DNA of 15,665 nucleotides from Dinochytrium kinnereticum (taxonomy: Eukaryota > Chytridiomycota > Chytridiomycetes > Chytridiales > Chytridiaceae): the NCBI GenBank assembly GCA_027604005.1, contig JADGJT010000471.1:1-15665 (forward strand), given 5' to 3'. A program made the position numbers and the translations under genes. Below are positions 7,245 through 15,665 of the stretch, in pieces; the stretch's first letter is position 1, and every line of letters starts with the position of its first letter. Under the pieces are notes generated by a model. That model worked only from the letters and a program-made list of their open reading frames with translations, was not told the DNA's origin and searched no databases.

Positions 7245-10200
7245 TTATGTGGTGCGCCAGAAAGCCTGTGGAGGCCGAGAAAGAGGGACGACGGGATGCT
7301 CTCCCAAATCCATAGAAGAGTCATCGATAAATGATGTTTCTTGTTGGGGAGGTGCTTCTGCATGCCGGGGCCGGGGAAGGATTGCGCTTTCTTCACAGAC
7401 GTCCATAGAGTCATCTTGTTGGGGTGGAGCATGGCTGGAAATGAGATTCGTAGGTTCACACAAATCCATCGGTGAACTGTCGGGCCCATCAAAGAAGATA
7501 GGAACCGCGTCTATTTCCATCGGGACTGCACCGTCGGTGAGAGGCTTGTGAAAGGAAGAACAGGCTAAAGTAAGTGACAAATGAAGATATTGAAAAAAGT
7601 GATCATGGCTCACCCGGTCACGGTCGAGTCGGAACATCTTGAAACCACGATGGAAACCGAACACTTCCCTATTCATGCAAACAACCCTCTTCCTCTTTAA
7701 GCCATGGTTAAAAAGGTCCAAGTTCATCGGCCGTGGATCGACACCCTAATATAAAAAAGAATTTTAGTTTGTATCCTTCAAGAATAGAATGTAAGAACAA
7801 AAGGCTTACCACTGTTTGTGTTAAAGACCCTTGTGGAGTAGCATCTGCTGTAAAAACGCTATCCTGGGAGTCCACCTCCATAGCGCCGCCTTCCACATTA
7901 TTTTGTGGTCCATCAGCCATATCAGCATCCCCCATGTCAATAATCCCATCAGCATTCTCCATGCCAATAATCCCACCAACATCCTCCATGCTAATATTCC
8001 CGTCAGCTTCATCTTCTAGCATTCTACTGCTCTCCGCGTCCACAGCCATATCAATATCCTCCACATTATTTTGTTGCCCATCATCCATGACAGCATCCTC
8101 AATTCTAATCATCCCGACAGCATCAACCTCCAGCATGCTACCGCCCTCCGACTCTCCCTGCATAGCAATATCCTCCACATTATATAGTTGCCCATCATCC
8201 ATATTAGCATCCTCCATGCTAACCATCTCATCAGCATCAACTTCCAACGTGCTGCTGCTCTCCGACTCTGCAACCATAGCAACATCCTCCACATCATGTT
8301 GTTGCCCATCATCCATATAAGCATCAACTTCCAACATGCCACTACTCTCCGACTCCACAGCCATCGTAGCATCCTCCACATCAGGCCCATCAACCACGTT
8401 ACCATCCTCCATTCTAACAATCCTGTCCGAACGCGGGGGAGAGGACTGGGAGGTTATCTCAATGGTAGGTATTTCTCTACATTGGGGTGTGGGCAGGAGT
8501 GAAGATAATGTAGGGGCTGATATTGCCCCGGCAGCAGAGGCAGAGAGCGGTTCTGCACTGGTGGTTGCTTGTACAAATTCTTAACACAGCATTGGAAAGA
8601 TGCAACTTACCAGTCATCTCCAGCTCCTCATATCCTTCCTCATTAGTATCCACATCCTCCATGGCATCAATATCCCCAGAAGCAGGTAAACTCGTCTGAG
8701 GCCGGATTGAAAGCACAACAGATTGTGCAGTTTGCGGGGTAACAGACGCATTCTGAGCTGATGGATACCGTGGCTCGCGGCCGGGAACCCCTTTTAAAAC
8801 TTAGAACAAAACTCAAAACTAAGCACCTACATTTGCCTTTCTGGTAATAAGAAAACCGCGGAGGGCTGGAAACTTCAGGAGATGAATCGGTGGGTAGCGA
8901 GGGACATGACAGCGGTTGAATAGTGGCTGCAGTCTGAGATGATGAGCACGGTCCTTCCGAGGTACGGATGCCTTAAAAAAATTTAGAAAACCAAGATAAA
9001 ATATTATGCCTACCTTCTCCATTATCCGCGAGCACCGCAGGAGTAGCACTATGGGAATAAGCCAAAGGAGGAATAGGAGCGAAAGAATCGAAGTGGACTC
9101 CATCCGGAAGTCTCCTGTCTCCGCCAATAACCTTTTCGGCCTCCTTGTCTTTTGAAGCAGGTCCAGGTAGCGGCGACGATGAAGTAGAGGTTATAAAAGG
9201 CGTTAAATGAGAAGAATCTGAAAGAGAGTCGCAGGTTGGCTCGGTGGTCACTTTAACATCTAAAATGTCGGTTGCTTAAACAAGCTTTTAACAGAGCAAT
9301 AGAAAGAGGAAGCTTACCATTTCTTTCCACGTCTTCATACTCCTTCAATTTGATGCTATCTATATCCTCCTTATGATCATTTCTCTTGACGGTAAGGAAA
9401 CGCTCGTGAGACGGGGTTGATAGTACTTGAGCCTCCGTGGAAGAGGTTTCGACCGACAACGGAAAAGTTGCGACACCATCTAAATCTGACTTATTCGACG
9501 GTTTTGTGCCGAGGACCACTGTGGAACTTAGAATAAAAGGAGATATAAGACATTTACCTTTCACTTTCTTGTGGCCTGAGGGGTTTGTTGGAGAGGGCGA
9601 AAGGCTGGAGGCTTTCGAAGATGAGCTGACTGATGACAGTATAGGAGAGGCAACGGGAGGAATTCGCGCAGCCTTCCGAGTTAGCGCAGAATATTGTGCT
9701 GGCGCGGGGACATCTAAAGAGAATCAGGGAAAATCAATAAAAAAGTATCCTACATTTGACTTTCCTCTCAGAAGCGAGTCCAGGTGAAAAGGAAGAGTTT
9801 CGTGCGGGCATGGAAAGAGCTACTACAGGGGGAGAACCAGGTGGTAGACCTATTCAGATAATTAGAACGACCAACACTATTGAGCGTACTACATTGTTTC
9901 TGCACATCCTTAGACGATGCCCGAGTTTTCTCACTATCTTCAACTCTCTTACATCCCGCAATGATCCTGTTGGTTTCCTTAACCTCTTCAGTGTCTTTGG
10001 AATATCCAGATGGGGGTGGTAATGAAATGGATTTTTGAGAAGGCGGTGAAAGGGGAGGGGTTATGGGAGCATCCTGACTTGACTTGGAGGCCAGTGCCTG
10101 CACTTCGACGCCTAAGAAAAACTTCACAGGTGGCAAAACTGAGGTAGAAATCGAGTAAGAAGCCACTGCCAAAGAAGAGTACCAGATGGAGAAATGTTAA

Positions 10201-11333
10201 AAGTTGCTTTAAACGAAAGAAGACGAAAACATGAAAATACAATACCAGATTCCGAAGTCGATGGATCAATCCCAAATGTCCCAGGCAGATGGGCGGGGCC
10301 TAAAGGAGAAAAATGAGCATTATCATGTTTGAAAGCGTAAGAAGCCGAAAACATCAAAGCCATTAGACCTACCCAAACGCGATGAAAATCTTCTTCGCCG
10401 CGCGTACATCATCTCACGACGAAGATATCGCATGAGTTGAAAATAACCAATCAACACACGACGACGCCTTCTCTCCATTAGCAGCGTTTGCAAAACCACA
10501 ATAATCGAATGCTTGCGGAACGCCATCTCACTCCGCTTCGTTATGTATTCTCGACTTGCTGTGTTGGACATTGCTGAAAGATGCAGAAGATCAGTTTGCT
10601 ATTGTTTCCCTAAAAGTCTGCTCACCACAAACGTCGCAGATTCTCGGTGTGATCTTTGAAACATAGTTGATGGCAAGTGGAACGGTGGCTCCTTGAAGAG
10701 ATTCGTAACAGAGTTAGAACAGACATCAGTAGAATACAACTGAACTCACCATTTGGAAACCCATCAAAGTCGGTAGCTGAAGCCGAAGCGGAACAAAACA
10801 GTATTGTGACAAGATCCACCTCGCCCCACCAGGAACGAGGCTTGAAGCGCGAGGAATCTGCAAAATGTAAGGAAACGGCGTGTGGTAACCTGATTCACCA
10901 TATCTCGGAACTTTTCTGAGAATCGAGCGTCGACCTGCCAAGTATGAGCAAAAGGAAAAGGCAGCAAAGCACTTACGCCCAACAGCAGACTCGAACGTGT
11001 TCTCTGTGCTGGCAGGAAAGTATTTGCAGATAAGCCAGGTGATGACTACCAACTTGAAGAAGTGTTAGAGGCGAGGGAGTAGGACCAGGGTGGCAGGGAA
11101 CAGGGAGGCTAAAAACATACACTGGCCATCCAGTTGAACAGGAGCACGCAGATGATATCCAGAACGGAGATGATCCACGCAGAGGCGCTCATTCGAGCCA
11201 ACGACAACGCCGGTTGGATGGGCATCATCCTCGCGACAATAATAATGAAATGACAGGTGAAATCTGACAAGGGAGCAAACAAAAATTTGGTTATACGAAA
11301 ACTACACTGTAAACAACAACAAACATAACGCAT
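7245..11333 (-). CDS. Large unrecognised protein: membrane anchor, CxxC, basic stretch, Ser/Pro-rich region, acidic repeats
   Basis: Seventeen exons can be chained in frame: 11333 (or ATG 11228)-11121, 11052-10977, 10934-10899, 10857-10750, 10691-10626, 10573-10373, 10299-10246, 10165-9893, 9849-9754, 9713-9558, 9518-9318, 9274-9014, 8971-8831, 8790-8611, 8567-7810, 7745-7614 and 7544-7245. That gives 1,048 residues from 11228 or 1,083 from 11333. In order it has a long hydrophobic N-terminal segment (WIISVLDIICVLLFNWMASL plus VVITWLICKYF), a Trp pair with another hydrophobic stretch (WWGEVDLVTILFC), a CDVCG motif, a very basic part (MERRRRR, MYARRRRFSSR), a Ser/Pro-rich middle, and an acidic repeat array. 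A KRKR-bearing exon and a C-terminal exon with repeated MD-(L/V)-(C/G)-E motifs follow. Nearly all internal introns are phase 1 and most are 39-46 nt. I recognise no family. It could be two genes; the start and some splice sites (exons 9, 12 and 13) are uncertain. Confidence 0.55.
7873..8412 (-). repeat. Acidic coding repeat array with 29 + 9n residue spacing
   Basis: Inside exon 15, a unit anchored on DDGQ....VED(I/V)AM...ESES...LEVDA recurs about five times. Counting from one VED anchor to the next gives spacings of 29, 38, 38 and 56 residues, that is 29 plus 0, 1, 1 and 3 copies of a 9-residue (27-bp) module of the form (D/G)GIIGMENA. The array is rich in Asp, Glu and Met. The antisense strand is open over the same stretch because of the repeat composition. 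Confidence 0.85.
7924..8004 (-). repeat. 27-bp module in triplicate
   Basis: Three consecutive 27-bp copies encode DGNISMEDV, GGIIGMENA and DGIIDMGDA. They form the expanded (n = 3) linker of the acidic array. Elsewhere the same module occurs singly (DEMVSMEDA, VGMIRIEDA) or is absent. Confidence 0.8.
8560..8700 (-). repeat. Duplicated exon-intron-exon junction, copy B
   Basis: This spans the end of exon 14, the 43-nt intron 8610-8568 and the start of exon 15. It resembles copy A (9265-9400). Both introns are 43 nt, share GTAAG, CTTTC, TGCT, TGTTAA and a final AAG acceptor followed by CAACC. Both flanking exon ends read as an acidic DID...E..YE(E/D)(L/V)E run ending in G, and both following exons start with Ala-Thr. 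Confidence 0.65.
9265..9400 (-). repeat. Duplicated exon-intron-exon junction, copy A
   Basis: This spans the end of exon 11, the 43-nt intron 9317-9275 and the start of exon 12. It is the partner of copy B (8560-8700). The exon end reads EDIDSIKLKEYEDVERN against GDIDAMEDVDTNEEGYEELE in copy B. The similarity continues through the intron, so the duplication was made at the DNA level. A second acceptor a few bases downstream (ATTTTAG) is also in frame. Confidence 0.65.
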
Positions 11334-12858
11334 GTTAACGCCGTTCCAACAGCAGCATCCGAGACCTAATCGACGGCGTCAAGTATTCAGTGGAATATCC
11401 AGACCCAATGCCGAATACTGTTGGTGAAGGGATCATCTGGCGCCAGGACTTGAAGACCCTGGCATGAACGTGCCGGCAAAACGGAAGTCCAGCAATTGAA
11501 AAGGCGTTTGCCGCCTGTCGATGGATGCGACTATGGCAAGAACAAAAGCTGTTGTCTCGAGACGTGCCAGATTGGTCTATTATATTTAGTTGGTTGTATC
11601 CAAAAACTTCAGATTTTCACCAAGAACAGCAAATTCCATAAGGAAGGACACGAAAGCTTTACCATCAACAAGCTATTTAATAAAACTTCACCGCCGAAAT
11701 AGTCCCAGTTTCCTCATATCGAACGAATCACAGTGTGTTTGACCTATTCGGTAGAGGATGCCTTTGTTAAAAGCAACTCATCCCCTTGAAGTTATGGCTT
11801 CCCAATGCTGCCTTGGTCCATTGCTTGCAACGAACGGCTAGAGATATGCTTTTACTATCGATATTAAAGAAGGAGGTGCTTACAGTGGTAAGTATCACTG
11901 TCTTCTATCAGAAACCATTCCCAAGTGTCTTTTTGCATTACTAAGAATAGAATACATATACTTAACTGCGTTAGCCCTCAATACGACTTTCAGGTGGACA
12001 AGTGATGATAAGATGAACCGAAAAATATATAAGCCGGTCCAAATCAAAAAAGAATAATGAAAACGAACCTTCGTCCATTATCCTAATGAAGCCTTCGCAC
12101 AATTATCAACTACTGTCCAGGTATTTGTGGATGGAAGAATGATGATGGGTAAAGCTCGGCTTTCTAGAAGTTCCCTTTGACCCCGAGTCGTGATAGCCAA
12201 TAGCACAATACACCAGCCGAATTCGGTGTGAAGCGAATCACGATCCATCACTTCTAATACTACATTGAAGAGCACCAATAATGATATTGGAACCCACCAC
12301 CAGTTGTTGGTCCCAATCAACATCACCCTTAAAAATCATAGAGAAGAAGGGCTCGAACGATATTACATGATACGGGGTACCGCATTATGGGATCATGATC
12401 CGTTGCAAATCCAGCGCGTTTGCATGAAGGAAATCTGTGTGGCTAAATCAACACGGTTTTCGGAGCTTTAGCATTCAGAAAGACACTTTCATAAACTGAT
12501 ACTTACAACACGGCGTTGTTTTTTTTGTTTGTTTTTTGACTCTACTGCAGTTTTTGTATCTAGTTGAAACAAAAAATGATAGGCGAAAAGGCACTTCCAT
12601 GCAACATTCTGGCTTGATCGCCACAGATCTCAACGCGCCTCGACCGACCCGATGGACGCGTTGGAAGCAGTACCGGTCGACTATCATCTGCAATGCTGTC
12701 CAATCTCTATCGGCGCATGAGCATTCGGGTGCTGCACTTGAAATCCCACATCCTCCCACATATCCTTCCTCCACATTGGAATCCGGTCGCTGCAATTGTC
12801 AGTCACTACTTGGGACTTCACAAGAAAAAAAGGCAAATCAAATCGCCATCACCACAGC
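11334..12858. other. Gene-poor region between the large minus gene and PAM16
   Basis: No gene can be supported here. On the plus strand, 11353-11485 is a protein-like open segment (SIRDLIDGVKYSVEYPDPMP and on) ending in TGA, with an acceptor-like CAG before it but no upstream exons found. On the minus strand, 12326-12078 is an 82-codon frame with hydrophobic sequence near its start and no known motif. A strong acceptor-like site (pyrimidine run, TTTTGAC, CTACTGCAG) ends at 12550 on the plus strand and could belong to a 5'-UTR intron. I looked for tRNA B boxes and found none that pair. Confidence 0.45.
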
Positions 12859-13435
12859 ATGGTTGGTGTGAGCTCCATGCAGCCATCATCCAAGGCCTAA
12901 CCATCTTCTCCCCTCTCAAACGCAGAGCGCAGTGAGAATCCTTACGCAGGTCGTCATTGTCGGCACACAGATCTTTGGCAAAGCTGTGGTTGAAGCATAC
13001 CGTCAAGTGGCAGCAAGTGAGTGCTCTTTGGGATGCCTTGTGCAGTTTGACTGATACCTGGAATGGATAGACTCTGCAAAGAATGCTGCAGCTGGGGGTG
13101 GTGCGAATGCGATCAATTATAAGATGGGGATGACGGCGGAGGAGGCGACGCAGATTTTGAACGTTAGTAAGAAGGAGTTTAAGGCCGAGGAGATGATCAA
13201 GGTCGGTCAGGTGTTAGGGTTATCTGTCGGTTGCATGCAGCATTTCCGACCCGATGCTTTTCCATGAATCTGATCTAACCCGGAATGTTTAACGCAGAAC
13301 TTTGAGCACCTCTTCAAACAAAACGACCCAGCAAACGGTGGATCCTTTTACCTTCAATCCAAGGTATTCAGAGCAAAAGAGCGTCTGGATGCCGAGCTTA
13401 GCAAGAAGGCTGGAAGTGAAAGCAGCAGTACATAA
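12859..13435 (+). CDS. PAM16: Mitochondrial import motor subunit Pam16 (Tim16/Magmas)
   Basis: Four exons give 120 residues: 12859-12861, 12926-13016, 13071-13201 and 13298-13435, with introns of 64, 54 and 96 nt. Pam16 sits on the matrix side of the inner membrane, pairs with the J-protein Pam18 and controls mtHsp70 in the TIM23 import motor. Family marks are the hydrophobic N-terminus [19 protein letters not shown], the [14 protein letters not shown] start of the J-like domain, the absence of an HPD motif (as expected for Pam16), and [20 protein letters not shown] followed by [13 protein letters not shown]. Length is typical. The first exon is uncertain: an ATG-only microexon joined to AGCGCAGTG gives MSAVRIL, while using donor 12866 with acceptor 12931-12932 gives MVVRIL. 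Splicing of the other introns is required to keep frame. It is convergent with NOP53. Confidence 0.92.
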
Positions 13436-13675
13436 GCAGCACAGCATCTTCTCTTACTTCATCAACCACCCGCTCCTTCTCGAGTCCTATCGTCAGAACA
13501 CCCCTACATGGATATGGTTCATTATTTATTTCTTCGATCCCCACCCGTTTCCCGCTCCAACAACAGCGACGGCGATAAGCCACAACTTCATCCATCGTAT
13601 CATATCCACACTGACTTGATACATTGCTTACTCAGTGCTGGATTCGGCCAAACGGTCACTTATGCGCGACACCTT

Positions 13676-13681
13676 AATAAA
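13676..13681 (+). terminator. Candidate polyadenylation signal AATAAA for PAM16
   Basis: AATAAA on the plus strand lies 240 bases past the PAM16 stop. The distance is long for such a compact genome, so use is uncertain. Confidence 0.25.
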
Positions 13682-13730
13682 TAGGAATGAACTGAAGATG
13701 TAAAGAATGTAAAAAACGGGCGGTCGTGTG

Positions 13731-13736
13731 TTTATT
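13731..13736 (-). terminator. Polyadenylation signal AATAAA of NOP53
   Basis: AATAAA on the minus strand lies 37 bases past the NOP53 TGA (13774-13776), a usual distance. Motif seen directly; use inferred. Confidence 0.45.
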
Positions 13737-13773
13737 GAACAGTTTGCGACGGCGTATGCGTCGAGCATGAAGA

Positions 13774-15665
13774 TCACTTCTTGAATTTCGAAAAAGTTTC
13801 GGCGTCGAAGCGCTTATAGTCGTGGTTCTCGGTCTCTTTGCGCTTGTATCGGGTCTTGCGGCTGCAATGCACGTAATTAAAAAAATGTCACGTAAAGAAA
13901 CAAGGACGGTAGCGACAGAAATAAGAGGACGTACCTTTTGGGTACTCTAGGCTCAATGATAGAACGCTCCTGGAGACTTGTGAAACGATCTTGGAGGATG
14001 TTGCCTTCAGGCTGATACGTAAGATGTATCCGTAAGCATCGTGTCGCATGAATGACGGCTTACCTTTAGCATTCTTAGGCCTTGCGTCAACTCCTCAGTG
14101 AGTTTGATCTCCAAAGGCTTTGCCTTGAATCTGGAACATCAATTAGATAAGACTAGGAAAAATACAATAGAATTGATGAAGATTCAAAAACAAAAGATAC
14201 TCACGGCACGGGGCCAATCCGCTTCTTCTTAAAATCTTTCTTAGCCTCGGAGTCCTCAGGCTTTTCTTTCGCCAACTCCTCTTCCACCATGCTCGAAATC
14301 TCCGGGATCCTGTAAATGACAAGGTTTAGAAAAGACATAGACCCTTATCGAAGAGCCTCACCGATCCAACTGGCTATTGAACATCTTCTCCTGCTTTTTC
14401 TTCTCCTCCACAAGAGCCTATGAAAAATGCATTACAGAGAATGTAGGTATGGTGAAAATGAAAATGAGGATGACGGGATGGTAAACAAAGGAATGATAAA
14501 GTGCTTACCTGTTTCTGTCTCTTCTCTTCCTTCTTGCGATCAGCCTTTGTCTTTCGCTTACCCGATGCCGCGCTCGGCTTCTCAGTCGCATTTTCATTGC
14601 TACTTGCTTCCGCGTCCTCCTCTTCCTCATCATCAGAGTCGAAGTACGGTTCATCGTCCTATGAATACATACAATAAGGAGGGTGAGCGCACGCCAACGC
14701 ACTCTAAGACAAAAGCGAAGGCATCAAATGAGGAATCTCACAAGATCATCCAGCTCAGGGGGGTATGAAAGCTGCTTTGTGAGCTTCTCCTTCTCGCTCT
14801 CTTTCTTAAGCTCAACTTCCAACGCCTTTCCAAGCAATTCCTGTGAAACGCGTGGTTATAAACGAAGCCAAGTAAGAGCTTCAACGTGAATAGCACACCT
14901 GGTGATCTTCAAAGGCAGGGTTATAGGAGGCTCCTGGGTCAGCAATTTTAACGGCAGGGATATCTGGGATCTCGTTCGGTAGTTTGGGTTTCTGAGATAA
15001 AAATGAGAAAATTGATTACAAAATCAAGGGGAGATCATACTTTGACCTGACGAGGTCTGACAGGTTCGAGGTACTCATTAAGGTTTTCTTCTACAGAAAT
15101 AAACCCTACAAATAATAATAAAAATGGGAAAAAATAAAACTCCATTAAAAAAAAAAAAAAAAAAACTGACTTCAAACTAAAAAAAAAACAAAACCTACCA
15201 TCTTTCCCCGCGCTCTTTTCCCCCCAAATATCCATATCTCTCTCCTCCTCTACTTTCTTCTTATTATTCGCAGCCCTCTTCTTCCTCTCCGCGATCCACT
15301 CAATCTTTTTCTTAACATGCCTCGACACGAGCCTCGTCTTTCCTCCTGGCGCGTCCGAATTTATCGCAACGGTAGTGCTACGACGGCCTGATCGGTCGAT
15401 GGGGGCTTTGATGGCGGATTGGGGACGGAGGAGTTCTTCGATTCGGAGGGGTCGGTGTTTAAGGGATTTGCGGACTGTTTTTGAGATGTTGAATAAGACG
15501 GTGAGTGATTTCTTCTCCTCTTCTCTTTCTTTTGAGGTTGGTTTCGAAGAATCTGGAAATTCATTACTACAGTACCTGTGTCGTCGCCGGATTTGTCGAT
15601 GACGAAGAGAATGTCGTTGGACCTTTCGTGGATCTTGCCTCTGGTGGTTTGATGTGTTTTAAATG
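13774..15665 (-). CDS. NOP53: 60S ribosome biogenesis factor Nop53 (PICT1/GLTSCR2), 5' end missing
   Basis: Eleven exons run in frame to the window edge: 15665-15576, 15474-15199, 15090-15041, 14991-14899, 14840-14742, 14658-14509, 14417-14362, 14309-14205, 14130-14064, 14011-13935 and 13861-13774. They give 382 residues plus the stop. Nop53 is a nucleolar factor that recruits the Mtr4-exosome for 3' trimming of 5.8S rRNA precursors in pre-60S particles. Diagnostic segments are LFVIDKSGD, HVKKKIEWIAERKK, DIWGE, ADPGASYNPAFEDHQ (the most conserved block), LTEELTQGLRMLK, PEGNILQDRFTSLQERSIIE and the terminal RYKRKETENHDYKRF. An acidic patch (YFDSDDEEEEDAE) and Lys-rich coiled-coil-like helices fit the family. 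Introns are 49-108 nt. The intron 15198-15091 holds a 19-base A run on the plus strand. The initiator codon lies beyond 15665. Confidence 0.93.
15147..15165. repeat. Homopolymer A run in a NOP53 intron
   Basis: About nineteen A on the plus strand (T on the coding strand) lie inside the 108-nt intron 15198-15091, followed by a second A run near 15179-15188. On the transcript this is a polypyrimidine-type run within the intron. Confidence 0.85.

Larger units (their letters stand above)
13436..13773. other. Convergent 3' intergenic region, PAM16/NOP53
   Basis: This 338-bp region lies between the two stop codons. No gene is seen. It holds possible poly(A) signals for both genes (plus AATAAA at 13676-13681; minus AATAAA at 13731-13736). 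A 105-codon plus frame overlapping 13302-13619 is out of frame with PAM16 and has no protein features beyond chance. Confidence 0.6.

Noticed and set aside
7733..8320. Long plus-strand open frame (195 codons) rich in Ser, Ile and Pro
   Set aside because: It is the antisense of the acidic repeat array. The repeats keep this strand free of stops, and its composition (repeated SSILL and CPSS) mirrors the coding strand; flanking exons support the minus gene.
7733..8412. CRISPR-like array because of regularly spaced repeats
   Set aside because: Repeats are imperfect, coding, in frame and nested, with no constant direct repeat or unique spacers, and the genome is eukaryotic.
9768..10172. A continuous minus frame through 9768 as one exon
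   Set aside because: The frame changes to LPPGSPPVVAL after 9893. A 43-nt intron (9892-9850) with GTAGTA donor and TTCTAAT branch site explains it, and the continuation of the old frame has poor composition.
10726..11052. Minus frame read straight through 10976 to 10726 as one exon
   Set aside because: GTAAGT at 10976 with a TTGGCAG acceptor at 10935, and the next introns, lead to a frame that connects to the downstream exons; the straight reading does not.
11496..11702. 68-codon plus frame with Cys and Lys residues
   Set aside because: Short, AT-rich end, no motif and no splice partner; consistent with chance.
12330..12375. tRNA-like B box (GGGCTCGAACG region)
   Set aside because: No A box at the proper distance and no acceptor or T-arm pairing on either strand.
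12475..12871. Overlapping open frames of about 105-111 codons on both strands upstream of PAM16
   Set aside because: Neither has recognisable motifs, domains or convincing splice partners, and the two frames shadow one another.

Overview
The window is nuclear DNA of a eukaryote with compact, intron-rich genes. Introns are mostly 39 to 108 nt, with GT donors, AG acceptors and yeast-like branch sites (one is a perfect TACTAAC). Gene content points to a flagellated (zoosporic, chytrid-like) fungus. The PPP1R11/Ypi1, PNRC-type, Nop53 and Pam16 proteins look fungal or opisthokont, while an MDM1-like centriolar protein and an EFCAB10-like flagellar protein imply centrioles and a flagellum. The lineage is inference; no marker gene fixes it.

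Layout. 17-350 (+): 3' end of a mitochondrial ICT1-type peptidyl-tRNA hydrolase. 365-1533 (-): WDR53-like WD40 protein. 1590-3239 (+): MDM1-like microtubule-binding protein. 3401-3995 (-): EFCAB10-like protein. 4242-4726 (-): PP1 inhibitor PPP1R11/Ypi1 with a CAG-encoded poly-Gln tract. 4805-6083 (+): PNRC/Edc-like low-complexity protein. 6084-7244: mostly non-coding, with T-rich and AT-rich tracts and a 15-bp tandem repeat. 7245-11333 (-): a 17-exon gene of about 1,050-1,080 residues that I do not recognise. 11334-12858: no convincing gene. 12859-13435 (+): Pam16. 13774-15665 (-): Nop53, with its 5' end outside the window.

The recognised genes are housekeeping or flagellar and do not form a pathway, except that the MDM1-like and EFCAB10-like genes are convergent neighbours with related ciliary roles. 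Packing is tight: two divergent pairs have start codons 27-78 bp apart, and one convergent pair has stop codons 14 bp apart.

The most novel object is the 7245-11333 gene. It encodes an N-terminal hydrophobic anchor, a CxxC motif, a very basic stretch, a Ser/Pro-rich middle, a duplicated two-exon block with its intron, and an acidic repeat array whose spacing follows 29 + 9n residues. All exon joins were worked out by eye from reading frame, splice signals and protein resemblance; no transcript or database search was available.
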